Shown: positions 47,655 through 56,986, counted from the first letter of the stretch. The stretch is DNA of 64,000 nt from Massilia sp. W12 (GCF_037300705.1 NZ_CP147776.1:3224001-3288000), one strand, 5' to 3'. Notes: a model not told the origin generated them from the letters alone. Numbers and translations are program-made.

Positions 47655-49133
47655 TTACGCCCTGCCCTCCCAATACGCCTTGGCGCGCGCCCACACTGCC
47701 TGCCCGACCTGACGACCGAGCGCCAAACCGGCTGTATTGCCGGCGGAAAAATGAATCCCGCCCAGCAAACGCGATAAACCGGCCTCTTCCGCCGCTGCGC
47801 TGAAGGTGGGCCAGGACAGCGTCACCGGGGCCAGCGGCAATTTTGGATCAGCTTGCAAGGTTTTGGCGGCGATAGTCACGCTCATGCCGAATTGATCGCT
47901 GCCGCTAAAGTTCTTTAAAATCTCAGCGCTGGCGGCGGAAAATGCGCTGTGTCCCGAAGTATGTTCAGCAAACGGCGGGGTCGGAAAACTGGACTTTTGG
48001 AAAGGCCGCCAAGCCTCGCCCTGAATGCTTTGCAAACCGGCCGCCGGGCCTTCAGCGCCAAAACCCTGGATGGTTTGGCCGGCAAATAAAAAGCGGATCG
48101 CCGTCACTGGCCGCACATAGTCATAGAAGCGTTTCGCCTCCCAGGTGGCGATGCCGGCGTCAAACACCGCATTGGCCAGCGCAAAAAACAGTTTCACATC
48201 CTGATCATTGTCATATTGCTTTTGCTCAGACAGCCATTGCGCGAACAGACACCAGTGGCCGGGCGGCAATTCCGAGCTGGGGCCATCGGCCCAGTATTCG
48301 GCAATCACCTTTTGTTTTTCGCTCAGATTGATCGCGTAATCCAGCACCTCTTGCGCCTGGCTGCGAAACAGCGGACTGCCGAGCGGAGCCGGCGCAGGGG
48401 GACGGAATTGCGCAGCGCTGCTCAAGGCAAAGGGCGTCACATTTTTCCAATGCGGCGCGATAAAACCCGGCGTCACGGCCTTGCCGCTGGCGTCAAAAAA
48501 GGTCAAGGGCTGCCAGCGCTCCGGCGCCACAATCGCAGACTGCGGCGTGGCCTCGGTGAATAAGGCCGGCGGATTGGCCGGCGCATAGCCGGTGTAATCA
48601 GAATACGGCAAACCGGAAGCGGATAAGCGCCCATCCTGGTTCGCCCCGTCGCCCCGGCGATAGTCCAACAGCGCTTGCGCGGCCAGATTGCCAACTCCGG
48701 CCGGCAACGCCGGATCGAGCGATGTGCTGGTTGTAAAACCCAGCTTCGTCATCAAGCCGTCAAAGGTGGTTTTTTGTGTGGGAAACAGATTCATGCAGGC
48801 AGCATACGCGGCCTGACTCATGGCGCGCGCCTTGGCCTCCGCGCTGCGCTCTTCAGCCGGACGGCGCAAAGCGCCATGCAAACGGGTGCCCAAAGCCACA
48901 GCATCATAGGCAGCCCAGGCGTCATACATAGCGGTATGGATGATGGCCAGCGCGCGCGCCACCATTGGCGGGCCGGGTTTGACCTGGCGCACCGCGTCCA
49001 ACGCGGCGCCGCTCCACAATATCACCACTTTGGGCGGCGCCGCAGCAGGCGTGGCGGTGTCGCCGCCGCAACCCGGCAGCGCAGCAGCGCCGCCCGTGAC
49101 GGCGCACAGGCGCAAAAAGTCCCGCTTTTTCAT
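47655..49133 (-). CDS. Vanadium-dependent haloperoxidase/PAP2-fold lipoprotein
   Basis: 492 residues. The N-terminus MKKRDFLRLCAVTGGAAALPGC combines a Tat-like KR motif with a lipobox, so an exported lipoprotein is likely. The vanadate/phosphate pocket of the PAP2-haloperoxidase superfamily is complete: K-x6-RP (KRFYDYVRP), SGHSAFSAASA, and SR-xxx-G-xH (SRLLGGIHF). Proteins of this pattern are annotated as vanadium-dependent haloperoxidases, but many bacterial ones are untested and could be phosphatases. ATG 49133 has a GGGAGAA site. It is monocistronic and convergent with the carotenoid oxygenase. Confidence 0.82.
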   Translation of the reverse strand: MKKRDFLRLCAVTGGAAALPGCGGDTATPAAAPPKVVILWSGAALDAVRQVKPGPPMVARALAIIHTAMYDAWAAYDAVALGTRLHGALRRPAEERSAEAKARAMSQAAYAACMNLFPTQKTTFDGLMTKLGFTTSTSLDPALPAGVGNLAAQALLDYRRGDGANQDGRLSASGLPYSDYTGYAPANPPALFTEATPQSAIVAPERWQPLTFFDASGKAVTPGFIAPHWKNVTPFALSSAAQFRPPAPAPLGSPLFRSQAQEVLDYAINLSEKQKVIAEYWADGPSSELPPGHWCLFAQWLSEQKQYDNDQDVKLFFALANAVFDAGIATWEAKRFYDYVRPVTAIRFLFAGQTIQGFGAEGPAAGLQSIQGEAWRPFQKSSFPTPPFAEHTSGHSAFSAASAEILKNFSGSDQFGMSVTIAAKTLQADPKLPLAPVTLSWPTFSAAAEEAGLSRLLGGIHFSAGNTAGLALGRQVGQAVWARAKAYWEGRA

Positions 49134-49235
49134 GTTGTTCTCCCGATTGAATGAATGATGTCTGGCGCAATTCTGTGTCGCGTCCGGCTCGATTGTAATG
49201 CACGCATGGGAGCCTGCCGGAAATTGACAGGCGAT

Positions 49236-49266
49236 TTGCTTTCCTGCGCCGCGCCAGGGCTACAAT
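49236..49266 (+). promoter_or_regulatory. Possible promoter of the TMADH-like gene
   Basis: An extended -10 (GGCTACAAT, box 49261-49266) lies 31 bases before the chosen start; a weak -35, TTGCTT (49236-49241), is 19 bases away. This placement argues against an earlier ATG at 49267. Confidence 0.35.
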
Positions 49267-49296
49267 ATGGCGTCTTTTTCACCACAGCCAGCCGCC

Positions 49297-51366
49297 ATGT
49301 CAGCCTACGATATCCTGTTTGAACCGGTCAAAATCGGCCCGGTCACCAGCAAAAACCGCTTCTACCAAGTGCCGCATTGCAATGGCATGGGACATCGCTA
49401 CCCCTCTTCGCTGGCGCAGATGCGCAAAATCAAGGCCGAGGGCGGCTGGGGTGTGATTTGCACCGAGGAAGTGGAAATTTCGCCGCGCTCGGAAATCGCG
49501 CCGTATAACGAGGGCCGCATCTGGGACGAGGCCGATCTGCCCGCCTTGCAAAAAATGACGGATGCCTGTCATGCGCATGGCGCGCTGGCCGGGATTGAAA
49601 TCATGTTCAATGGCTACGCCACCGCAAATTTATACAGCCGCATCACGCCGCTTGCGCCCAGCAATCTGCCGGTCAGAAGCGGCGACCCGCTGCAAGCGCG
49701 CGCCGCCAGCAAAAGCGACATCGCCGAAGTGCGCCGGCTGCACCGCCAAGCCTGCCTGCGCGCCATGCAAGCCGGCTTTGATCTGGTGTATGTGTACGCC
49801 GGCCATGATTTGGGCATGCCGCTGCATTTTTTATCGCGCCACACCAATTTCCGCAGCGATGAATACGGCGGCAGCCTGGAAAACCGCGTGCGCTTATTGC
49901 GCGAATTGATCGAAGACGCCAAGGATGCGGTCGGCCATCGCTGCGGCGTGGTGGTGCGTCTGGCGCTTGATCAATTACTCGGGCCGCAAGGCATCACCAG
50001 CGCGGCGGAAGGACGCGATGTGATCGCCATGCTGGCCGAGCTGCCGGATTTATGGGATGTGAATATCGCCGACTGGAGCAATGACAGCCAAACCGCGCGT
50101 TTCGCCGCAGAGGGGTATCAGGAAAGCTATTTGCAGGGCATCAAGGCGCTCACCAGCAAGCCGGTGGTGGGCGTCGGCCGCTACACCTCGCCGGATGCAA
50201 TGGTGTCGGCCATCAAACGCGGGCTGATGGACATGATAGGCGCGGCGCGGCCCTCGATTGCCGACCCGTTTTTGCCACATAAAATCCAAGCCGGGCGGCT
50301 GGAAGATATCCGCGAATGCATAGGCTGCAATATTTGCGTCTCGGGCGACAATGCCTGTGTGCCGATACGCTGCACGCAAAACCCGACCATGGGCGAGGAA
50401 TGGCGGCGCGGCTGGCACCCGGAATTCATCCCGCCGCGCGCCTCCTCTGCGCGCGTGCTGGTGGTGGGCGCCGGCCCGGCCGGTTTAGAAGCCGCGCGCG
50501 CACTCGGCCAGCGCGGCTATCAAGTCGCACTGGCTGAGCGCGATGCCGAGTTGGGCGGGCGGGTCAGACGCGAAGCCCGCCTGCCCGGCCTGGCCAGCTG
50601 GATGCGGGTGGCGGATTACCGTTTGCAGCAATTGCGCCAGATGCCGAATGTGGATTTGTATCCCGGCAATGATCTGAGCGCGCAAGATATTCTGGACTTT
50701 GGTTTTGAACAGGTGATTCTGGCCACCGGCTCACACTGGCGGCGCGATGGTTTTGGCCGCAGCCACCGCGCGCCGCTGGCGCAAGGCGAATGGGCGCAGA
50801 TTTTCACCCCCGACGATATTCTGGCAGGCCGCCTGCCAACCGGCCCGGTGCTGGTGTATGACGATGACAATTACTATATGGGCGGGGTGCTGGCTGAGTT
50901 TTTGCGCAAACAGGGTTTGCCGGTGCATTACATGACGCCGGCGGCCAAGGTGTCAGAATGGACAGAGCAAACCATGGAGCAGGCGCGTATTCACCGCCGC
51001 CTGCATGAGCTGGGGGTGGAAATTTCCGTCTCGCGCCTGTTGCAAAGCGTGACCCAGGACGGCCCCGGCCTGCGCCTGCAAAGCGCCTGCGCCTACACCG
51101 GAGAGCTGCGCGAACAGCATGTCAGCGCCCTGCTCTTGCTCACCATGCGCGAGCCGCAAGACGCGCTGGCCCAGGCATTGGCGGCGCGCGCCAGTGACTG
51201 GGCCGGCAGCGGAATTCAGGCCGTGCAGACCATAGGCGACGCCTATGCGCCGGCCACAATAGCGGCGGCGGTATATGCCGGACACAAGGCGGCGCGCGAG
51301 ATGGATGCACCGGAAAGCGGCGATGTGCCGTTTAAGCGCGAGGTGGTGCAATTGGCGCGGGAGTGA
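49297..51366 (+). CDS. Trimethylamine dehydrogenase-like iron-sulfur flavoenzyme
   Basis: 689 residues. An old-yellow-enzyme barrel (1-370) binds FMN, followed by a [4Fe-4S] site (CIGCNICVSGDNACVPIRC) and an FAD/NAD-like domain (VLVVGAGPAGLEAARAL). The overall pattern is that of trimethylamine, dimethylamine and histamine dehydrogenases and of DgcA. The cysteine that links FMN covalently in trimethylamine dehydrogenase is kept (RFYQVPHC). Of its aromatic substrate bowl, the tyrosine is replaced (CTEEVE) and one tryptophan is missing after CIGCNICVS, so trimethylamine is probably not the substrate. No partner flavoprotein genes are adjacent. Confidence 0.82.
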   Translation: MSAYDILFEPVKIGPVTSKNRFYQVPHCNGMGHRYPSSLAQMRKIKAEGGWGVICTEEVEISPRSEIAPYNEGRIWDEADLPALQKMTDACHAHGALAGIEIMFNGYATANLYSRITPLAPSNLPVRSGDPLQARAASKSDIAEVRRLHRQACLRAMQAGFDLVYVYAGHDLGMPLHFLSRHTNFRSDEYGGSLENRVRLLRELIEDAKDAVGHRCGVVVRLALDQLLGPQGITSAAEGRDVIAMLAELPDLWDVNIADWSNDSQTARFAAEGYQESYLQGIKALTSKPVVGVGRYTSPDAMVSAIKRGLMDMIGAARPSIADPFLPHKIQAGRLEDIRECIGCNICVSGDNACVPIRCTQNPTMGEEWRRGWHPEFIPPRASSARVLVVGAGPAGLEAARALGQRGYQVALAERDAELGGRVRREARLPGLASWMRVADYRLQQLRQMPNVDLYPGNDLSAQDILDFGFEQVILATGSHWRRDGFGRSHRAPLAQGEWAQIFTPDDILAGRLPTGPVLVYDDDNYYMGGVLAEFLRKQGLPVHYMTPAAKVSEWTEQTMEQARIHRRLHELGVEISVSRLLQSVTQDGPGLRLQSACAYTGELREQHVSALLLLTMREPQDALAQALAARASDWAGSGIQAVQTIGDAYAPATIAAAVYAGHKAAREMDAPESGDVPFKREVVQLARE

Positions 51367-51560
51367 GGGGCCAGCCCATCCGGCAACCCGCCTTTGTTGC
51401 AGCGTCAAACAGGGCAAAGCGGCTGAATAAAAAAATCGGCGCAACCAGGCTTTTTTCAATACACTGAACTTCACCAGCATGGATGGCGGAGCAGCCGATG
51501 GCGATTCAGCACAAAAGCACTGACTTTGCAGCCCTGATTGAGCTGTTTCTGCTTGCTTTT

Positions 51561-51848
51561 TTACTGTGCGCCACAGCAGCAAGCAAGATGCAGCGCCAGG
51601 TTGCTACAGGCAACAGCCGGCTGCGCGGGCAAATCATTTGCAATCTGCACAGGCGCAGAGGCGCGCTTGACCTCATTTGCCCCCGTACAGCGGGACAGGG
51701 CTGTGCCGGTATGCGGATACACATCGTATACAATCTGCTTTTCCGTGTCCCGGGTCAGCGTATCAGTGCCGCCCAGTGCAAGCACGGTCACGCTGTCGCA
51801 GCCGCTGGCGGCGCCTGAAAATGCGCACACATAAGCTGATTTTTTAAT
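51561..51848 (-). pseudogene. Coding-like orphan stretch, possible gene remnant
   Basis: Inside the 495-bp gap 51367-51861, the minus-strand frame ending at 51561 has GC-rich third positions and a sensible composition (AYVCAFSGAASGCDSVTVLALGG, then DVYPHTGTALSRC). Its only ATG (51884) overlaps the next gene, and the N-terminus resembles nothing with a proper start. It may be the 3' remnant of a lost gene or a small gene with a non-standard start. I do not recognise it. The rest of the gap shows no gene. Confidence 0.25.
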
Positions 51849-51861
51849 TTGAGGTTGCGTT

Positions 51862-53169
51862 TTGGATAATTTTTTTCTGGTCATTCTGGCTTTATTCCTG
51901 GTGGCCTTGAATGGTTTTTTTGTGGCGGCGGAATTTTCTATCGTGAAATTGCGCGCCAGCCGCGCCCGTCAGTTGGGAAAAAACCATGGTTTGCGCGGCG
52001 ATACGCTGCAAAAAGTGCATGGCAAACTCGACAATTATCTTTCCGCCTGCCAGCTCGGCATCACGCTGGCCTCACTCGGCTTGGGCTGGATCGGCGAACC
52101 GGCTTTTGCGCGCTTATTGGAACCCGTCATCAGCCTGCTCGGCATCACCAATCCCAAACTGACGCACGGCATCGCCTTTTTCTTTGCCTTTTTCACGATT
52201 TCCTTTTTGCACATCGTAATCGGCGAACTGGCTCCGAAATCGCTGGCGATCCGCCGCCCGGACAGCATTGCGCTGTGGACTGCGCTGCCGCTGTATGCCT
52301 TTTACTGGGCCATGTTTCCGGCGATTTGGTGTTTGAACGCCAGCGCCAACTGGGTCTTGCGCATCGCCGGGCTGGATCAAGGTCATGGCCATGATCATCA
52401 TTATTCGCCGGAAGAAATCAAAATGATTTTGCGCGGCAGCAATGCCGCCGCCGATTTTTCGCGCGATGAGTGGAATATCGTGGCGCAGACCTTGGATTTC
52501 CGCAGCCTGGAAGTGTCTGATCTGATGCGCCCGATTCAAGAGATGCGCGCCCTGCACGCCGATTTGAGCGCGGCGCAAAATCTGGAAATCGTGCGCCAGC
52601 ACCGCTATAGCCGCTATCCCTATTTTGCGGAAGACGGCAAAACCGTATTGGGCGTGCTGCATTTGAAAGATTTATTTTTGGCGCAAGGCATGGAGCATGC
52701 GCAATTGCAAAACTGCCTGCACAAGATTGAAATCGTGCCGCCGAAAATGCCGGCGCTTGAATTATTCCGCCGCTTTCGCAGCGGCAGCCCGCATTTCGCC
52801 CTGGTCGAAGGCCATGAACAATACATCGGCTTTGTCACGCTGGATAATCTGCTGTCGGCCTTAGTCGGCCATATCCGCGATGAATTCAGCCAAAGCGACA
52901 ATGATTGGTTGCGCTTAGATGACGGCAGTTTGCTGGGCAAAGGCAGTCTGCCGCTGTTTACCCTGGAGCGTGCGCTCGGCCTGGATATTGAAAACGACGA
53001 GGTGGATTCAGTTGGCGGCCTGTTGATGCACACCTTGGGCGAGATCCCGCACGAGGGGCAAAAAGTGGATTTTGACGGCTTTTCCATCACCGTCAAAAAA
53101 ATGCAAGGCCCGCGCATTGTGCTGCTCAAGGTGCGCGCGCATGATCAGGCGGCGCCGGGCGGGCATTGA
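51862..53169 (+). CDS. CNNM/CorC-HlyC-type membrane protein with CBS domains
   Basis: 435 residues. An N-terminal DUF21/CNNM membrane domain (about 1-190; LNGFFVAAEFSIVKLRASR, QLGITLASLGLGWIGEP), a paired CBS module (SDLMRPIQEMRALH, RYSRYPYFAEDGK) and the C-terminal CorC_HlyC domain (VDSVGGLLMHTLGEIPHEGQ). The family is linked to magnesium or cobalt export and was once called hemolysin-like. The start is TTG 51862, with GAGGT upstream; no ATG is available before the conserved membrane domain. It is probably monocistronic. Confidence 0.88.
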   Translation: MDNFFLVILALFLVALNGFFVAAEFSIVKLRASRARQLGKNHGLRGDTLQKVHGKLDNYLSACQLGITLASLGLGWIGEPAFARLLEPVISLLGITNPKLTHGIAFFFAFFTISFLHIVIGELAPKSLAIRRPDSIALWTALPLYAFYWAMFPAIWCLNASANWVLRIAGLDQGHGHDHHYSPEEIKMILRGSNAAADFSRDEWNIVAQTLDFRSLEVSDLMRPIQEMRALHADLSAAQNLEIVRQHRYSRYPYFAEDGKTVLGVLHLKDLFLAQGMEHAQLQNCLHKIEIVPPKMPALELFRRFRSGSPHFALVEGHEQYIGFVTLDNLLSALVGHIRDEFSQSDNDWLRLDDGSLLGKGSLPLFTLERALGLDIENDEVDSVGGLLMHTLGEIPHEGQKVDFDGFSITVKKMQGPRIVLLKVRAHDQAAPGGH

Positions 53170-53319
53170 GTCCTTGATGCATTGGCGCCGGCGTGTATGT
53201 CAGCCACCGGATTTTTCGTCATTCACCGGCCCCTGCGCGGCATTCGCCGAAATTGGCTTTAGCCGCCGGCGACTTGCCGCTATCCTGTTTTGCATGTCAC
53301 ACACTTCCAGGAGTTTCAC

Positions 53320-53727
53320 ATGCAACACCCTCCATCTGTGCAAGAACCGGCGTCGGAAAACCCGGACTGGCGCCATAAAAAACGCCAGGCGCAGCACATG
53401 GCGCACCATCTGGCGCTGGGTATTTTTCTCTTGCTGTTTGGCGCGCTGGCCCTGTTGAAACAGCAAGACTTGCTGTACATCGGGCCGCTGTGGCATTTTG
53501 CTCCGCTGGTTCTGGTTGCGCTGGGGATGGCGAAAATGCTGGCGCAACCGACACCGGGCCGCTTGGCCGATGGTCTGTTTATGATCTGTATCGGCGTATG
53601 GCTGAGCGCCTGTTTGATGCGCTATGCAGGTTTGAGCTTCGCCAACAGCTGGCCCGTCGTTCTGATCGCGGTCGGCGCCAAAATGCTGATTCAAGCGCTG
53701 GCCGGTTTTTTCACCAATAAGGATTAA
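53320..53727 (+). CDS. Small membrane protein with LiaF/LiaI-type transmembrane domain
   Basis: 135 residues from ATG 53320 (AGGAG site at about 53307). Four hydrophobic segments (HLALGIFLLLFGALALL, GPLWHFAPLVLVALGMAKML, LADGLFMICIGVWLSACL, SWPVVLIAVGAKMLIQALAG) match the DUF5668-type domain that precedes LiaF-like proteins. It is the first gene of a four-gene run with gaps of 4 bases or overlaps. A membrane-stress sensing role with the downstream kinase is inferred from LiaFSR-like systems. Confidence 0.8.
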   Translation: MQHPPSVQEPASENPDWRHKKRQAQHMAHHLALGIFLLLFGALALLKQQDLLYIGPLWHFAPLVLVALGMAKMLAQPTPGRLADGLFMICIGVWLSACLMRYAGLSFANSWPVVLIAVGAKMLIQALAGFFTNKD

Positions 53728-53731
53728 GCAT

Positions 53732-54457
53732 ATGAAACACCATCCGCAGCAAGGTTTGTTGCAGCAGATCTTTATCGGCCTGATCATCATGGCGGTCGGG
53801 GTGATTTATCTGTTTGATAATTTCGGCTGGTGGGATGCCGGCGCCATTTTCCACTATTGGCCGGTGCTCTTGATTGTGCTGGGCGTGATCAAGCTGCAGG
53901 AAGACGCGCCGAATAAATCTTATTTCACCGGCGCAGCCTTGATTGCAGTCGGCGCGGTGTTGACCATGAACCGCCTGGGCTGGTTGAGTTTCAGCTGGAA
54001 AATCATCTGGCCTTTGATGTTTATGCTGGGCGGCCTGGCCCTGATTGTGCGCGCGGTGACAGACAATGCAGACAAGCCTGGGCACACGCCCGATGGCGTC
54101 GCCGCACAGGGCGGCAACGATGGTTCGTATGTGCGCGCCAGTGTGCTGATGGGCGGGATTGAGCGGCGCTTGAATACGCCGGATTTCAAAGGCGGCAGAA
54201 TCAGCGCCGTGATGGGAGGGTGCGAATTGGATTTGCGCCTGTGCGATTTGCAAGGCGAGGCCACGCTCGATGTGCAGGCGGTGATGGGCGGCGTCGAAAT
54301 CAAGGTGCCGATGGATTGGGCGGTGGAGATGCGCGGCACGCCGATTTTAGGCGGCTTTGAGGATAAAACCATGGCCCCGCAAGACAGCAGCAAACGCCTG
54401 ATCATCACCGGCGTGGCAGTGATGGGCGGCGTCAGTGTGGAAAGCAGACCGCGCTGA
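53732..54457 (+). CDS. LiaF-like membrane protein
   Basis: 241 residues. Four N-terminal membrane segments (GLIIMAVGVIYLFDNFGWW, YWPVLLIVLGVIKL and so on) and a C-terminal beta-helix-like domain with repeated MGG units (ASVLMGGIERRL, SAVMGGCELDLR, QAVMGGVEIKVP, TGVAVMGGVSVE), typical of LiaF-type (DUF1707/cell wall-active antibiotic response) proteins. LiaF inhibits its partner kinase until envelope stress occurs; a like role here is inference. Its stop overlaps the kinase start (TGATG), so they are co-translated. Confidence 0.85.
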   Translation: MKHHPQQGLLQQIFIGLIIMAVGVIYLFDNFGWWDAGAIFHYWPVLLIVLGVIKLQEDAPNKSYFTGAALIAVGAVLTMNRLGWLSFSWKIIWPLMFMLGGLALIVRAVTDNADKPGHTPDGVAAQGGNDGSYVRASVLMGGIERRLNTPDFKGGRISAVMGGCELDLRLCDLQGEATLDVQAVMGGVEIKVPMDWAVEMRGTPILGGFEDKTMAPQDSSKRLIITGVAVMGGVSVESRPR

Positions 54458-55545
54458 TGCCGGGATTTTTACAAAATCTGCGCAGCGTCAGCCTGTATTT
54501 GCTGGTCTGGGCCATCTTCGGCGCCCTGCTCGGCTCAGGCATTCACAGCGCCAGCAACAACGCCTTGCCGGCCTGCCTGTTTTTTGCGCTTCCCGCCGCC
54601 ATCCTGTTTGGCGTTGCGGCGGGTTTTTCTTCTTATTATGTGTGCCGCGCCTATCCGCTCAAGCAATATCATGCGGCGGCGCTGGCCCTGATTTTATGCA
54701 GCGCCGCCACCCTGGCCGGCTTGTTGTGGACGGCCCTCTGGCTGGCTTTGCAGCATCTGCTGCGCAACACCTGGCTGGATTGGCTTGCCTTGAACCTGAC
54801 GCCGGCTTTGCAAATTGCCCTGTTCGCGCTCGGCGCCCTGTTGTACCTCTTATGCTGCGCCTTGCACTATTTAGCGGCTGAATTTGAACAGCGGCGCGAT
54901 TTGGAAAAGCGCGAATTGCAAGCACAAGTGGCGGCGCAGGAAGCCGAACTGCGCCTGCTGCGCAGCCAGATTGATCCGCATTTCTTATTCAACAGCCTCA
55001 ATTCCATCAGCGCCCTGACCTCGGCCAACCCGGCAGGCGCGCGTGAAATGACCTTGCGCCTGGCCGATTTTTTCCGCCGCAGTCTGCATGTGCACGCCGA
55101 CCGGCATATCAGCGTGGCGCAGGAAATGCTGTTGATCGAAGATTATCTGGCGATTGAAAAAATACGCTTTGGCCAACGCTTGCAAATCGCGTTGTCGGTA
55201 GAACCAGCCGCGCAATCCTGCCTGGCGCCGCCGATGATTTTGCAAGCGCTGGTGGAAAACGCGATCAAGCATGGCATTGCGCAGTTGCTCGAAGGCGGCG
55301 CCATCGAGATCAAGATACGGACTCAGGCGCCGTATTTGAAAATCAGTGTGAGCAACCCGGTTGATCCGGATTACCGCCCGCCCCGGGGACGGCGCGGCAT
55401 CGGGCTGGAGAATGTGCGCCAGCGCCTGCACCATGCGTATGGCCACACCGCCAGCGCGCATTGGCGGATGCAAGCGCATCAGTTCCAGGTGGAATTAACC
55501 CTGCCCTTGCAAACAGGAACACAAGATGCGGGTATTGATCGTTGA
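54457..55545 (+). CDS. LytS/YehU-type sensor histidine kinase
   Basis: 362 residues. Four membrane helices (about 10-150) without a clear sensor domain, a short coiled coil (QRRDLEKRELQAQVAAQEAEL), then the His_kinase (PF06580) domain with His175 in QIDPHFLFNSLNSI and an ATPase domain (ALVENAIKHGIAQL, RRGIGLENVRQRL). It phosphorylates the LytTR regulator encoded next; the genes overlap by 20 bases. The lack of a sensor domain fits input from the two membrane proteins upstream. Confidence 0.92.
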   Translation: MPGFLQNLRSVSLYLLVWAIFGALLGSGIHSASNNALPACLFFALPAAILFGVAAGFSSYYVCRAYPLKQYHAAALALILCSAATLAGLLWTALWLALQHLLRNTWLDWLALNLTPALQIALFALGALLYLLCCALHYLAAEFEQRRDLEKRELQAQVAAQEAELRLLRSQIDPHFLFNSLNSISALTSANPAGAREMTLRLADFFRRSLHVHADRHISVAQEMLLIEDYLAIEKIRFGQRLQIALSVEPAAQSCLAPPMILQALVENAIKHGIAQLLEGGAIEIKIRTQAPYLKISVSNPVDPDYRPPRGRRGIGLENVRQRLHHAYGHTASAHWRMQAHQFQVELTLPLQTGTQDAGIDR

Positions 55546-56263
55546 CGATGAAGAATTGGCGCGCATGGTCTTGCGCGAAATGCTGGCCGCCCACCCGGAT
55601 CTTGAATTGATCGGCGAAGCGGCGAATGGCTATGAGGCGGTGAAGGCGATTAGCGAATTGCGCCCGGATCTGGTCTTGCTGGATATTCAAATGCCCAAAT
55701 TGAACGGCTTTGAAGTGCTGGAGCTGGCTGCCGGCCGCGCCCCCGCGCCGCACTATATTTTCGTCAGCGCGTTCGATCAATACGCCTTAAAAGCGTTTGA
55801 AGTGCACGCCCTGGATTATCTGCTCAAGCCGGTCAGTCCCGAGCGTCTGGCGCATGCCTTAAACCACGCCAGGCAAAGCCTGGGCCGCGCGCAAGCCTTG
55901 GCGCCGCTGGTGCAACACGCGCAGTTGCAACATGGCCCCTTGACGCGCATTCTGATCCGCGACGGCGGCAAGGTGCATGTGGCGCCGCTTGAGCAAATCA
56001 GATATATCGAAGCGCAGGATGATTATGTGCAAATCCACTGCGCCGGGCGCAGCTTTTTGAAAAACCAGCGTTTGAGCGAACTCGAAGCCCTGCTGGATCC
56101 GGCGCGTTTTTTGCGCATCCACCGCTCATACATCCTGAATCTGGATTATCTGGCGCGCATTGAGCCGCTGAGCAAAGACAGCCAGCAGGCTTTATTGACA
56201 AGCGGCGATAAACTGCCGATCAGCCGCAGCGGCTATCAAAAATTGAAGGACGTCTTGCAATAG
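55526..56263 (+). CDS. LytTR/AlgR-type response regulator
   Basis: 245 residues. Receiver domain (1-120) with acceptor Asp53 (LLDIQMPK), acidic pocket DDEE and Lys in YLLKPV; LytTR DNA-binding domain from about 140 (RDGGKVHVAPLEQIRYIEAQDDYVQ-type start, FLRIHRSYILN, LPISRSGYQKL). It is the transcriptional output of the kinase upstream. Target genes are unknown; the operon itself is a common target. Two terminators follow. Confidence 0.93.
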   Translation: MRVLIVDDEELARMVLREMLAAHPDLELIGEAANGYEAVKAISELRPDLVLLDIQMPKLNGFEVLELAAGRAPAPHYIFVSAFDQYALKAFEVHALDYLLKPVSPERLAHALNHARQSLGRAQALAPLVQHAQLQHGPLTRILIRDGGKVHVAPLEQIRYIEAQDDYVQIHCAGRSFLKNQRLSELEALLDPARFLRIHRSYILNLDYLARIEPLSKDSQQALLTSGDKLPISRSGYQKLKDVLQ

Positions 56264-56360
56264 ACATCGCTTGAGACTGGCTGCCCGCATTTGCAGCGAT
56301 GTGATTGGCCAATTTCCACGCCGCAGCCCCCCATGCCATGCTCAGTAAGCGTAAAAAAAC

Positions 56361-56392
56361 AAAACCCCGCCTTTTTCAAAAGGCAGGGTTTT
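56361..56392. terminator. Bidirectional terminator between convergent genes
   Basis: AAAACCC-GCCTTTT/AAAAGGC-GGGTTTT with one mismatch, after the LytTR gene. Confidence 0.8.
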
Positions 56393-56403
56393 CATTCGCC
56401 CGA

Positions 56404-56425
56404 GGACGCCACGGCGTCCTTTTTT
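56404..56425 (+). terminator. Second terminator, plus strand
   Basis: GGACGCC/GGCGTCC followed by six T. Confidence 0.7.
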
Positions 56426-56440
56426 ATCGGGACAAGCAAA

Positions 56441-56986
56441 TCAAGCTTGTTTGCGGCGACGCGCCAATGCGCCCAGCACGCTCAGACCGCCCAGCATCAT
56501 GGCCCAGGTTTCGGCTTCCGGCACCGGGGTCAGGTTGACGTTGGCGCCAAAGCTGCCGCCGGTGTTGGAGACCACAAAGCCATTCACTTGCAGCCAGTAG
56601 TCGCCCGGTTGCAGGGTCACATTGTAGAGCGACCACAGATCGATGTCGCCGCGCGATTCCTGCACGCCCTGCGCCACCACGCCAGCATTGTTGCGGATGG
56701 TGAAATCAGTGATTTCCAGACCATTGGTCGCACGCGAGCTGATCGAAGACAGATAGGATTCCAGGATCACATACGGACGATCGCTGATGCTGAAGGTGAA
56801 TTTGTCAGCGAAGAAGTTGTTGCGCTGATTGTTACCGAAGGTGGCGCCGAAGTCCGTGGTGTTGTCCAGGAACTGCAGAGCTTGAGTCGGATGGCTGATG
56901 TCGGTTGCTGCGATTGCGACCGGTGCGAAGCTGAATGCCGCCAAAGCCAGGCCAAAACCGGCGAATGCTGCCTTGCTGCCTTTCAT
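56441..56986 (-). CDS. FxDxF family PEP-CTERM surface protein 1
   Basis: 181 residues. Signal peptide (AALAAFSFAPVAIAA-like), a beta-rich body and a C-terminal PEP-CTERM sorting signal: VPEAETWAMMLGG, a hydrophobic helix and the basic end RRRKQA. Exosortase cleaves at such signals for export to the surface. The FxDxF motif (FADKF) and the YWLQVNG segment place it in the FxDxF family. ATG 56986 has an AAGAGGT site. A close paralogue lies 2 kb away. No exosortase gene is in the window. Confidence 0.9.
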   Translation of the reverse strand: MKGSKAAFAGFGLALAAFSFAPVAIAATDISHPTQALQFLDNTTDFGATFGNNQRNNFFADKFTFSISDRPYVILESYLSSISSRATNGLEITDFTIRNNAGVVAQGVQESRGDIDLWSLYNVTLQPGDYWLQVNGFVVSNTGGSFGANVNLTPVPEAETWAMMLGGLSVLGALARRRKQA

